Source: Desulfovibrio sp.
GTDB lineage: Bacteria; Desulfobacterota; Desulfovibrionia; Desulfovibrionales; Desulfovibrionaceae
Assembly: GCF_019424165.1 (NCBI RefSeq)
Contig: NZ_JAHZAA010000046.1
Span: forward strand, 6,952 to 15,912
Direction of reading: 5' to 3'
DNA length: 8,961 bases
Below, piece after piece: positions 1 to 6,398 of this stretch. The notes beneath the pieces are model-generated. The model did not search any database, was not told the origin of the DNA, and saw only the letters and a program-made list of their open reading frames with translations. Every line of letters begins with the position of its first letter. Within the stretch, counting starts at the first letter, position 1. The position numbers and the translations under genes were made by a program.

Positions 1-858
1 AGCCTGGTGGAAGGCGCGCCGGGCGGCAACCGCACGCCATCCCCCATTCTTGGGCATATGGGCACGCCGGGCGACGGACCTCTTGCGCCCACGCCCCCTG
101 CGCCCAAGGCTGAAGTGGCCGCACCGGAACGGGTGGAAATAAAAGAGCCTTCTCCTGTGCCGCCAACGCCCAGGCAGGATGCCGCCCCCATTAAAAAACC
201 CGAGCCGAAGCCCGAGCCAAAGCCGGAACCGAAACCCGAGCCAAAGCCCGAGGCAACGCCTGTAGCAGCAAAAAAAGAAGAAAAGCAGCAAAAACAGGAA
301 AAACCCAAGGAACCCGAGAAGCCCAAAGACCAGAAAAAACCTGAACCGCCCAAACAGCAGGCCCGGAAGGATGATAAAAAGCCTCCCCAGAAGTCCGCTG
401 AAGACCCGGTGGCTGCGGCCCTGCAACAGGCCAAACGCAAGGCCACTTCCCGCGCTGATTCCGGCGACAGGGGCAATGCTGTGGAGCAGGCCCTGGCCCA
501 GGCCCAGAAACGTGCCGGGGGCAATCGCGGCGGCGGTGGCGGTGAAGGTGACGGTGCTGGCGGCGGCGGCCTTGGTGATGTATACATGGGGCAGGTCATG
601 CTGGCGGTGCGCCCCAACTGGGGCTTTGCCTCGGCAGGGCGCCTGAACCTGAGCTGCATCGTGCGCGTGCGCGTGGATATGCAGGGCAAGGTGCAGCAGG
701 CTGTTGTTTCGCAAGGCTCGGGCAACTCGCAATTTGACGCCTCGGCAGTCAATGCCGTTATTCGCACCAGCCAGAGCGGAGACTTTCCCCCGCCGCCATC
801 GGCGGAATACTGTGATTTGGACCTTGTGTTTACCCTCAACGAACTCATGGGCAGATAG
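1..858 (+). CDS. tolA: TolA/TonB-like energy transducer, C-terminal part (5' end outside window)
   Basis: The reading frame is open from the first base to the TAG at 856-858, so the gene begins upstream; the GTG at 7 is unlikely to be the true start. 285 residues are visible. They begin in a Pro-rich segment, followed by PEPK repeats (residues 67-84), a Lys/Glu/Gln-rich charged stretch to about residue 130, an Ala/Gln/Arg-rich helix-like segment, a Gly-rich hinge (about 171-190) and a C-terminal TonB_C/TolA-III-like domain (about 190-285). That domain contains two cysteines (219 and 271) and a PPPPS turn; a cysteine pair also occurs in TolA domain III of other bacteria. The N-terminal membrane anchor typical of the family is not in the window. 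In the Tol-Pal system TolA spans the periplasm and transmits proton-motive force from TolQR to TolB/Pal. Its place upstream of tolB and pal favours TolA over a siderophore-type TonB, but sequence alone leaves both possible. Confidence 0.8.
   Translation, partial: SLVEGAPGGNRTPSPILGHMGTPGDGPLAPTPPAPKAEVAAPERVEIKEPSPVPPTPRQDAAPIKKPEPKPEPKPEPKPEPKPEATPVAAKKEEKQQKQEKPKEPEKPKDQKKPEPPKQQARKDDKKPPQKSAEDPVAAALQQAKRKATSRADSGDRGNAVEQALAQAQKRAGGNRGGGGGEGDGAGGGGLGDVYMGQVMLAVRPNWGFASAGRLNLSCIVRVRVDMQGKVQQAVVSQGSGNSQFDASAVNAVIRTSQSGDFPPPPSAEYCDLDLVFTLNELMGR
199..252 (+). repeat. PEPK coding tandem repeat, 12-nt unit, about 4.5 copies
   Basis: Four in-frame copies of Pro-Glu-Pro-Lys (199-210, 211-222, 223-234, 235-246) plus a final Pro-Glu. 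Copies differ at synonymous positions (CCG/CCA, GAG/GAA, AAG/AAA), so the array is not a fresh expansion. Pro-Glu/Pro-Lys repeats form stiff extended rods in TonB-type proteins and would help span the periplasm. The repeat number is a likely site of length variation between strains. Confidence 0.85.
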
Positions 859-888
859 CCCTTAAAATATAGGCTGTTTTGCGCCCAC

Positions 889-894
889 AGGAGG
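889..894 (+). promoter_or_regulatory. Shine-Dalgarno AGGAGG that decides the start of the twin TonB_C gene
   Basis: AGGAGG lies 5 nt before the ATG at 900. The frame is also open back to a TTG at 879, but that would place this ribosome binding site inside the coding sequence and add 7 residues ahead of the signal peptide. ATG 900 is therefore preferred. Confidence 0.85.
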
Positions 895-899
895 ATACA

Positions 900-2147
900 A
901 TGCCTTCCCCGCAGCGCAGGTTGCTTCTCTCATTTCTTCCCGTAACAGTTCTGCTTGCCGCCGCGTCGGCCCTGTGCCTCGCGGCGCCGGGCGCGCGGGC
1001 GGCGGCCATGGCCACTGCTGACGCCTCAGGCGGTTACGCCGGAAAGATGCTTAACAAGGTTGTGGAAATATGGGCGCCCCCACCGGCGCTCAGAGGTGAT
1101 TTTCAGGTACAGATAGAAGTGGCCCTTGACGGCACAGGGCGTGTGCGGGACTGCAGCCCGGTGCGCCCATCCGGCATGGAAGCCCTGGACAGTTCGGCCT
1201 GTGGCGCGGTGCGCCAGATCGGCAATTTCGGCAAAACGCCTCAAGGCAAAGCCATTGAGGTACACCTGTCGTTCTGGACGGGCATGCCCAGAGGCAAGGT
1301 GCGGCCTGCGCCCATTGATGATGTGGAAGCCATGCGCCAGGAAGAGCGCGCGCGCACCAAGGCCGAAGCAGCCATGAGCGACAGCCGGGCGGCCAGCGTC
1401 GAAGAACGCGCCCGCGAACGTGCCGAAGAGGCTGCCAAGGCCACCGGTATGGACCTGCCCGCCGTCAGGCCCGCCCCCGTGGCCCCGGCTTTGGTTCTGC
1501 CGGTCCCGGCGGATCCCACTGCGGCAGGCGGCAAGGGCAGGAAAAAATCCGGCAAGAACGCCCGGGTAATCGGCTACAGCCAGGACAGTTCCCCGGCCAC
1601 CGTGGCTATCGGTGCATCCGGAAACACTGGCAACGAACCTGCGGCTGCAACGAAAAAAGCTCCGCCCCTGACCATTGCCCCGACTCCGCTGCCCGCGCAG
1701 CCTTCGTCAGAGGCAGCCGGTACAACGGCGGGCGCACTGGAAGACGCGGCCCAGGCAATGCCCGCAACACCTGCCGGCACGGCGGCCGACACGGCGGCGA
1801 GAACCGCCACGCAGCCGGGCGAGCCGCGCACCTACGGGCCGGATAACAAGGCGCAGTACCAGTATGGAAAAAAGCACGGCAAATATTTTTCCAGCCTGGG
1901 CTGGCAGCTTGCCAACGCCATCATCATACCGGTTGAAACGACGCCGGGGACCTATTATCCTACTGTACGGCTGACGGTGAACCCCGCGACCGGAGCCATT
2001 GAAGACGTCGCTTTTCTTGAAAAAAGCGGCGACAAGTATCTTGATCCGTTCGTGCGCCGGGGCATCCGGAAGGCAGGCAGCATCCCGCCGCCGCCCGCGG
2101 ACCTTGGCGCAACGCTGGACATAACTCTTACACTGGTGCGCCGCTAG
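900..2147 (+). CDS. Secreted protein with two TonB_C-like domains, in the tol operon
   Basis: 415 residues from ATG 900. An N-terminal signal peptide (Arg-Arg at 6-7, hydrophobic to about 30, likely cleavage near the AxA around 32-35) sends it to the periplasm. Mature order: a TonB_C-like domain at about 45-127 with cysteines 85 and 101; a charged Glu/Arg/Ala helix at about 141-182 resembling the TolA helical stalk; a long Ala/Pro-rich linker at about 183-310 with a Lys/Arg cluster near 211-222; and a second TonB_C-like domain at about 325-415 ending in a PPPP turn and a beta-strand, much like the end of the upstream protein. It starts 41 nt after the upstream stop and ends 30 nt before tolB, so it is almost certainly co-transcribed with both. 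Function is unknown. By inference it is a Tol accessory factor that binds TolB, Pal or an outer-membrane partner. A non-canonical TolA is possible, but the signal peptide appears cleavable rather than a membrane anchor. Confidence 0.8.
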   Translation: MPSPQRRLLLSFLPVTVLLAAASALCLAAPGARAAAMATADASGGYAGKMLNKVVEIWAPPPALRGDFQVQIEVALDGTGRVRDCSPVRPSGMEALDSSACGAVRQIGNFGKTPQGKAIEVHLSFWTGMPRGKVRPAPIDDVEAMRQEERARTKAEAAMSDSRAASVEERARERAEEAAKATGMDLPAVRPAPVAPALVLPVPADPTAAGGKGRKKSGKNARVIGYSQDSSPATVAIGASGNTGNEPAAATKKAPPLTIAPTPLPAQPSSEAAGTTAGALEDAAQAMPATPAGTAADTAARTATQPGEPRTYGPDNKAQYQYGKKHGKYFSSLGWQLANAIIIPVETTPGTYYPTVRLTVNPATGAIEDVAFLEKSGDKYLDPFVRRGIRKAGSIPPPPADLGATLDITLTLVRR

Positions 2148-2177
2148 CGCGCCGACCCAACAAGGACTGCTGACGCC

Positions 2178-3494
2178 ATGAAAAAACTGCTTCTTCTCCT
2201 GGCTCTGGGGCTTTGGCTGGCTCTGGGAAGCGGAGCACAGGCCGCCATGCGCGTGGATATTTACGGTCCGGGCCAGAACATCGTCAATCTGGCCCTGGCC
2301 GCTCCTCTCAAAGGCCCGCAGGTGCAGGCCACGGGCATGGGCGCAGAACTGCAAAAAATTGTTCAGGAAAACCTGAGCTTTTTGCCTTTCATGCGCCTGA
2401 CGGACCCCAAAGCCGTGCTTGGAGGCGTGGTGCTGGCCGGATATGAGCCGCCCACCCTGGACTTCAAACGGTTTCAGCTTGCCGGGTCTGACATTGTGGT
2501 GACCACGTTCTGGCCCGAAGGTGACAGCGGCACACGCCCTGTGCAGATTCGCGCATTTGAAACCAATACCGGCGGCCGCCTGTTCGGCAAGGAATACCCC
2601 AAGGTCAACGCCCGCGACCTGCCCGAAGTGGCGGACCGCTTTTGCGCCGACCTGCTTGAAGCCCTGACAGGTAACGGAGCCTTTTTCCGCTCCACTCTCG
2701 CCTTCATCAAAAAGAACGGCAAGATGGACTCCAACGTCTGGCTGGTCAAGCCCACCGGACGCGATTTGCGCCAGATAACCAATATGCCCGGCGAAGCCAT
2801 GTCGCCTGCATGGTCGCCGGACGGCCGCTTTGTGGTCTTCACCCAGATAGATCCCAAATCGCACGCCCTTGGCGTGTGGGACCGCTCCACCGGCAAGGTG
2901 CAGCGCATCCGCTTTCCCGGCAACGTGGTCATAGGCCCCGCCTTTATGCCCGACAACAAGGTGGCGGTGGCTCTTTCCAACGGCAAGTATCCTGTCATTT
3001 TCCAGCTCAATCATGTGTTCCAGAAAGAGCGGGTGCTTGAGCAGAACGATTCCATCAACGTGTCGCCCACGTTTGACAGCACAGGCACCAAGATGGCCTT
3101 TACCTCGTCCCGTCTGGGCGGCCCGCAGATATTCCTCAAGGATCTCGGCAGTGGGTCCGTTGTCCGCGTGAGCAAAAACGGCACGTACAATTCCGAGGCC
3201 AACCTGTCCCCTGACGGCACGCTTGTGGTCTATAGCCGCATGACAGAATACGGCCACCGCATTTTCGTGCAGGACATGCTCACCGGCACCGAACGCCAGA
3301 TCAGCTTTGGTCCCGGCAGCGACGAACAGCCCTCTTTCTGCGCGGACAGCTACTTTATCGCCTTCACCTCCTCGCGCGGAGGCGGACGCGGCATCTACCT
3401 GACCACAAGGCACGGCGGCGACGCCAAAAGAGTACCCACAGGCGGCGGAGACTCGTCTTTCCCCCGCTGGGGCATGCCAGGACAACAAAAGTAA
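2178..3494 (+). CDS. tolB: Tol-Pal system beta-propeller protein TolB
   Basis: 438 residues, close to the usual TolB length (about 430). The signal peptide runs from Met-Lys-Lys through a Leu-rich core to AQA at about 20-22. An N-terminal alpha/beta domain (about 25-165) is followed by a C-terminal beta-propeller built from repeated WSPDG/LSPDG-type strands: SPAWSPDGRFVVF, SPTFDSTGTKMAF, ANLSPDGTLVVY and QPSFCADSYFIAF, several followed by an SSR-GG turn. TolB is a soluble periplasmic protein that binds Pal and is released by TolA, helping outer-membrane constriction and Pal recycling. The start has AAGGA at 2162-2166, 11 nt upstream. The gene ends in tandem TAA TAA stops (3492-3497). It follows the twin TonB_C gene by 30 nt; pal comes 228 nt later behind its own promoter. 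Confidence 0.95.
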   Translation: MKKLLLLLALGLWLALGSGAQAAMRVDIYGPGQNIVNLALAAPLKGPQVQATGMGAELQKIVQENLSFLPFMRLTDPKAVLGGVVLAGYEPPTLDFKRFQLAGSDIVVTTFWPEGDSGTRPVQIRAFETNTGGRLFGKEYPKVNARDLPEVADRFCADLLEALTGNGAFFRSTLAFIKKNGKMDSNVWLVKPTGRDLRQITNMPGEAMSPAWSPDGRFVVFTQIDPKSHALGVWDRSTGKVQRIRFPGNVVIGPAFMPDNKVAVALSNGKYPVIFQLNHVFQKERVLEQNDSINVSPTFDSTGTKMAFTSSRLGGPQIFLKDLGSGSVVRVSKNGTYNSEANLSPDGTLVVYSRMTEYGHRIFVQDMLTGTERQISFGPGSDEQPSFCADSYFIAFTSSRGGGRGIYLTTRHGGDAKRVPTGGGDSSFPRWGMPGQQK

Positions 3495-3519
3495 TAAATT
3501 CAATGCATTAGTTTTTAAA

Positions 3520-3577
3520 AAAATGTTTTTTACCCGGTTTGTTGCTTTTTTCGAGCCAACCGGGTAAAAAATATTTT
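3520..3577. repeat. 20-bp inverted repeat in the tolB-pal gap, polarity wrong for a terminator
   Basis: Arms 3520-3539 and 3558-3577 pair over 20 positions with one G-T wobble (3525/3572), around an 18-nt loop. The core is ACCCGGTT/AACCGGGT, flanked inside the stem by six T on the left and six A on the right. A canonical intrinsic terminator has the A-tract before and the T-tract after the GC stem; here the order is reversed and reads the same on both strands. It may protect the 3' end of tolB mRNA, be an RNase processing site, or bind a protein. It starts 23 nt after the second tolB stop. Confidence 0.75.
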
Positions 3578-3608
3578 ACGAAAGTGCGCCTAACCCCCCG
3601 CACACTCC

Positions 3609-3636
3609 TTGACAAAAATTACGGTGCGGATACCAT
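3609..3636 (+). promoter_or_regulatory. Sigma-70 type promoter for pal
   Basis: A perfect -35 TTGACA (3609-3614), a 16-bp spacer and TACCAT (3631-3636, 4 of 6 to consensus). Transcription would start near 3643, giving a leader of about 80 nt before pal. It lets pal be expressed more strongly than the upstream tol genes, as suits an abundant lipoprotein. Confidence 0.65.
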
Positions 3637-3645
3637 CTGTAATGC

Positions 3646-3662
3646 AAGGGCAATGCGCCCTT
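3646..3662 (+). other. Hairpin near the 5' end of the pal leader
   Basis: AAGGGC (3646-3651), a 5-nt loop and GCCCTT (3657-3662) form a perfect 6-bp stem a few bases after the predicted transcription start. Hairpins at the extreme 5' end commonly stabilise mRNA against 5'-end-dependent decay. No ligand-binding riboswitch pattern was recognised in the leader. Confidence 0.5.
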
Positions 3663-3722
3663 ACGTGTGCAGAAAGGAAAGGTATTTAATTTCTTGGAGA
3701 ATGAGCTGTTCAGGAGGACACA

Positions 3723-4190
3723 ATGAAACGCTACGCTCTTATTCTCGCTTTGGTCATGGCTCTGGCTGCCGGTTTTGGTTGTGCAAAAAAAACCACTGGC
3801 GAACCTGGCTATGACGATGGCATGACCCCTGAAATGCGCGCTGCCGTCCAGCAGATCACTGATGGCCGCGTGTACTTCGCCTTTGACAAGTTCAACGTTG
3901 AAAACCAGTACAAAGAAATGCTGAAGCAGAAGGGCGACCTTCTGAAGCAGTACCCCGCCATCCGCGTTCGCATCGAAGGCAACTGCGACGATCGCGGCAC
4001 CCAGGAATACAACCTCGCCCTTGGCGAACGCCGCGCCCGCGCTGCGTATGAGTACCTGGTCATGATGGGCGTGAACCCCAACCAGCTTGAAATGATCAGC
4101 TACGGCAAGGAAAACCCCGCCGTGCAGGGTAACAACGAAGCCGCTTGGGCCAAGAACCGCCGCGACGACTTCCGCGTTATCGCTCACTAG
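3723..4190 (+). CDS. pal: Peptidoglycan-associated lipoprotein Pal (OmpA-like)
   Basis: 155 residues. The lipoprotein signal peptide has Gly-Phe-Gly before Cys20, the expected lipidated residue; the lipobox is looser than the usual LAGC but acceptable. An OmpA_C domain fills about 48-150, with a FAFDKFNV-type first strand, a conserved NCDDRGTQEYN segment (about 92-102) and an ALGERRA helix, which carry the Asp and Arg that bind diaminopimelate in peptidoglycan, and NRRDDF near the end. Pal anchors the outer membrane to the cell wall and cycles between TolB and peptidoglycan. AGGAGG at 3712-3717 sits 5 nt before ATG, a strong site. It has its own promoter upstream and an intrinsic terminator 24 nt downstream, so it can be made as a single-gene transcript. 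Confidence 0.95.
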   Translation: MKRYALILALVMALAAGFGCAKKTTGEPGYDDGMTPEMRAAVQQITDGRVYFAFDKFNVENQYKEMLKQKGDLLKQYPAIRVRIEGNCDDRGTQEYNLALGERRARAAYEYLVMMGVNPNQLEMISYGKENPAVQGNNEAAWAKNRRDDFRVIAH

Positions 4191-4213
4191 ACCTCGGTCT
4201 GTGCGATGAATGT

Positions 4214-4241
4214 AAGGCCACCCGCAAGGGTGGCCTTTTTT
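4214..4241 (+). terminator. Intrinsic terminator after pal
   Basis: A perfect 10-bp stem AAGGCCACCC / GGGTGGCCTT with a GCAA tetraloop (4224-4227), followed by a T-tract to 4241 and more T-rich DNA. This closes the tol-pal transcription unit. Confidence 0.93.
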
Positions 4242-4362
4242 ATTTTCTTTCGGGCAGGTTGTGCAGCCTGCGTGGCGGCAGCTTCCTGCTGCAACCGCGC
4301 CCCTGCTCCACGTGCGTACCGCATTTTTGCGGGCATGTGCCTTGTTCGCGCGGGCAGAGCCC

Positions 4363-4391
4363 TTGCGAAGGGTACTGGCTCAGGCTACACT
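4363..4391 (+). promoter_or_regulatory. Candidate promoter for the dehydrogenase-amidohydrolase unit
   Basis: TTGCGA (4363-4368, 4 of 6 to the -35 consensus), an exact 17-bp spacer and TACACT (4386-4391, 4 of 6 to the -10 consensus). Transcription would start near 4398, leaving a short leader that contains GAGG (4402-4405). A promoter is expected here because the pal terminator lies just upstream. Confidence 0.5.
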
Positions 4392-4413
4392 GCGCATAAG
4401 CGAGGATATTTTC

Positions 4414-5385
4414 ATGAAGATTGTCATTCTGGATGGCGGGGTGCTCAACCCCGGCGATGTGGATTGGGGACCTGTCACTGCTTTGGGCGATGTGACCATA
4501 TATGACGAAACCAGCAGGGATCAGCTGGCCGAGCGCTCCAGGGGCGCGGATGTGCTGCTCACCAACAAAACTCCCCTGCTCAAGGAAGATCTGCCCGCCC
4601 TTGCAAGCGTGCGTATGGTAGGCGTGCTGGCAACCGGATACAACATCATTGATACCGAAGCGCTGGCCCAGCGGGGCATACCCGTATGCAACGTGGTGGC
4701 CTACGGGGTAAGTGATGTGGCCCAGCATGCCATGGCCATGCTGCTTGAGCTGTGCCGCCACACCAGCCTGCATACCCAGAGCGTCAAAGACGGCGACTGG
4801 CAAAAATCAAAGCAATGGTGCTACTGGAAAAAGCCTCCGGTCTGCCTTGAAGGCATGACCATGGGGCTTATCGGTTTTGGCTCCATTGGCCGCCGCATGG
4901 GTGAACTGGCGCATGCCTTCGGCATGAATGTTCTTGCCCAATGCCGCACCCCCAAAAATCCGCCCACGTACAGCCCTTTTGCCTTCGCCACCCTGGAGCA
5001 TCTCATCTGCGCTTCGGACGTCATTTCACTACATTGCCCCCTGACGAAGGAAACGCAGCACATCATCAATGCCAAGACTCTGTCCAACATGCGCAAGGGC
5101 GCCATTCTGCTTAATACCTCCCGTGGGCCGCTGGTCGACGAGGCTGCTGCGGCGGCGGCCCTTGAAAGCGGCCAACTGGGCGGACTCGGCACAGACGTGC
5201 TCTCGGAAGAGCCGCCCAGCCCCGACAATCCCCTGCTCTCCGCTCCCAATACACTCATCACCCCGCATATTGCCTGGGCCACCACCAGGGCAAGACAGAA
5301 TATTATTGACCTTACGGCGGAAAATATCCGTCGCTGGCAGGCTGGCACGCCCGTCAACGTTGTCAACGGGGTGAGCAGCGTCTAG
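4414..5385 (+). CDS. D-2-hydroxyacid dehydrogenase (glycerate dehydrogenase / hydroxypyruvate reductase-like)
   Basis: 323 residues from ATG 4414, preceded by GAGG at 4402-4405. The frame is open back to 4261, but that stretch has no ribosome site and the family begins with the MKIVIL strand. The Rossmann cofactor motif is GFGSIG (G154, G156, G159), and the catalytic triad of the family is present: Arg237 in NTSRGPLVDE, Glu266 in SEEPP and His285 in TPHIAW. These enzymes reduce 2-keto acids such as hydroxypyruvate or glyoxylate to D-2-hydroxy acids in the cytoplasm. At the end of the second Rossmann strand, where NAD-specific members carry Asp, this protein has Gln176-Cys177-Arg178, which may shift preference toward NADP(H); that is an inference. 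It precedes an amidohydrolase by 2 nt, so both probably serve one pathway. The substrate is not assigned. Confidence 0.9.
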   Translation: MKIVILDGGVLNPGDVDWGPVTALGDVTIYDETSRDQLAERSRGADVLLTNKTPLLKEDLPALASVRMVGVLATGYNIIDTEALAQRGIPVCNVVAYGVSDVAQHAMAMLLELCRHTSLHTQSVKDGDWQKSKQWCYWKKPPVCLEGMTMGLIGFGSIGRRMGELAHAFGMNVLAQCRTPKNPPTYSPFAFATLEHLICASDVISLHCPLTKETQHIINAKTLSNMRKGAILLNTSRGPLVDEAAAAAALESGQLGGLGTDVLSEEPPSPDNPLLSAPNTLITPHIAWATTRARQNIIDLTAENIRRWQAGTPVNVVNGVSSV

Positions 5386-5387
5386 CC

Positions 5388-6230
5388 ATGCATATCGACA
5401 TCCACACCCACGCCTTTCATCCCAAGATTGCGCACAAGGCGGTGGAACATCTGAACGGGCATTACGACGTTGCCTGTGCGGGCAACGGCACCATAACCAA
5501 CCTGCTGGAAAATGAACGCAAGGCCGGTATCGACATGTGCGTGGTCTTGTGCGCGGCCACGGCTCCCGCGCAGGTCATTCCGGCCAACAATTACGCCATC
5601 AGCCTGCAACGGGCGTACCCGGACAATGTCATTGCCTTCGGCACCGTGCACCCCGGCTACGCCCAGTGGGAGGCCGAACTTGACCGCATAGAAGCCGCAG
5701 GCATACGCGGCATCAAGCTGCACCCGGACTTTCAGGGTTTCTGGCTCAGCGATCCACGCCTTTTGCCCATTTTTGAGGCCGCACAAGGACGTTTTATTTT
5801 TGAAATGCACATTGGGGACAAAATCTCTCCTGAAAAAAACCCCTCCTGCCCATACAAGCTGGCTGCCATTCTGGATGCCTTTCCACGCCTTCAGGTCATT
5901 GCTGCACACTTTGGCGGCTACCGCATGTGGGCGCACGCACTCAAGGCTTTTGCCGGCAAGGAGCGCCCCAACCTGTGGTTTGACAGCTCAAGCACCACAC
6001 CTTTTGCCACGCCCATGCTCATAAAAAACCTGTTGGCCGCCTACCCCGCTGACCGGATACTTTTCGGCACGGACTGGCCGCTGTATGATCCCCTGGATGA
6101 AAAACGCAGGCTTCAGAAAAAAGGCAACCTGAGCGATAGCATGCTGGAACGGCTCATGAGCAACGCCACAGCCATACCGGGCCTGTTGCCCCCACAGACC
6201 GGACAGGCGGAACAAGCCATCAGGCATTGA
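5388..6230 (+). CDS. Amidohydrolase_2-family metal-dependent hydrolase
   Basis: 280 residues, a typical length for the amidohydrolase-related family (COG2159 type; TIM-barrel hydrolases and decarboxylases). Visible metal and active-site candidates are His6 and His8 in IDIHTHAF, His112 in IKLHPDFQG, His141 in FEMHIGD, His174 in IAAHFGGY and Asp229 in LFGTDWPLY, which are the family's signature positions in order. No signal peptide, so cytoplasmic. ATG 5388 lies 2 nt after the dehydrogenase stop with only a weak purine-rich site (around 5368-5375), suggesting translational coupling. It may hydrolyse or decarboxylate a product of its partner, but no substrate can be named. Its stop codon lies inside the -35 element of the next gene, the SRP RNA. 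Confidence 0.88.
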   Translation: MHIDIHTHAFHPKIAHKAVEHLNGHYDVACAGNGTITNLLENERKAGIDMCVVLCAATAPAQVIPANNYAISLQRAYPDNVIAFGTVHPGYAQWEAELDRIEAAGIRGIKLHPDFQGFWLSDPRLLPIFEAAQGRFIFEMHIGDKISPEKNPSCPYKLAAILDAFPRLQVIAAHFGGYRMWAHALKAFAGKERPNLWFDSSSTTPFATPMLIKNLLAAYPADRILFGTDWPLYDPLDEKRRLQKKGNLSDSMLERLMSNATAIPGLLPPQTGQAEQAIRH

Positions 6231-6255
6231 CAGCCACCCTCTTTCCAAGTAAAGC
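6227..6255 (+). promoter_or_regulatory. Promoter of the SRP RNA gene, overlapping the upstream stop codon
   Basis: A perfect TTGACA (6227-6232) contains the amidohydrolase TGA stop (6228-6230). After a 17-bp spacer comes TAAAGC (6250-6255), a partial -10 element. The predicted start near 6262 matches the 5' end of the SRP RNA closing helix at 6265, which strengthens the call despite the weak -10. Confidence 0.6.
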
Positions 6256-6261
6256 ATTTGC

Positions 6262-6344
6262 CAAGCCGGACGGCGGCAGCACTGCCAACTCCGTCAGGTC
6301 CGAAAGGAAGCAGCGGCAACAGAAGTTGCCGGGTGTCCGGCCCA
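6262..6344 (+). ncRNA. ffs: Small bacterial signal recognition particle RNA (4.5S-like)
   Basis: The diagnostic apical domain GTCAGGTCCGAAAGGAAGC (6293-6311) matches the 4.5S RNA core that binds Ffh, with a GAAA tetraloop (6302-6305) where E. coli has GGAA. The ends pair as GCCGGAC (6265-6271) with GTCCGGC (6335-6341). A second helix pairs 6274-6280 with 6325-6331, and a third pairs TGCC (6283-6286) with GGCA (6315-6318), giving the expected single rod with internal loops. The RNA works with Ffh and FtsY to bring membrane and secreted proteins to the translocon. Exact ends are approximate by a few nucleotides. It has its own promoter upstream and an intrinsic terminator starting 6 nt after the closing helix. 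Confidence 0.93.
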
Positions 6345-6346
6345 CG

Positions 6347-6378
6347 AAAACCGCAACGGAATCCCCGTTGCGGTTTTT
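6347..6378 (+). terminator. Intrinsic terminator of ffs
   Basis: A perfect 13-bp inverted repeat: AAAACCGCAACGG (6347-6359), a 5-nt loop, CCGTTGCGGTTTT (6365-6377) and one further T. The A-tract before the stem means it could also act on the - strand. Confidence 0.92.
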
Positions 6379-6398
6379 GCGTTTGCGCGGCCTCGCGC

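Noticed and set aside
879..899. TTG start at 879 for the twin TonB_C protein
   Set aside because: It would put the AGGAGG ribosome site inside the gene and add a non-signal peptide extension; ATG 900 fits better.
1707..3503. 598-residue open frame on the - strand across tolB
   Set aside because: It is antisense to tolB, which has clear homology, a signal peptide and propeller repeats. The antisense frame is rich in His, Gly and Ala with no recognisable motif, typical of a GC-rich shadow frame.
4261..4413. 51-residue N-terminal extension of the dehydrogenase
   Set aside because: It starts within 20 nt of the pal terminator, overlaps the predicted promoter, has no ribosome site, and the family starts at the MKIVIL strand.
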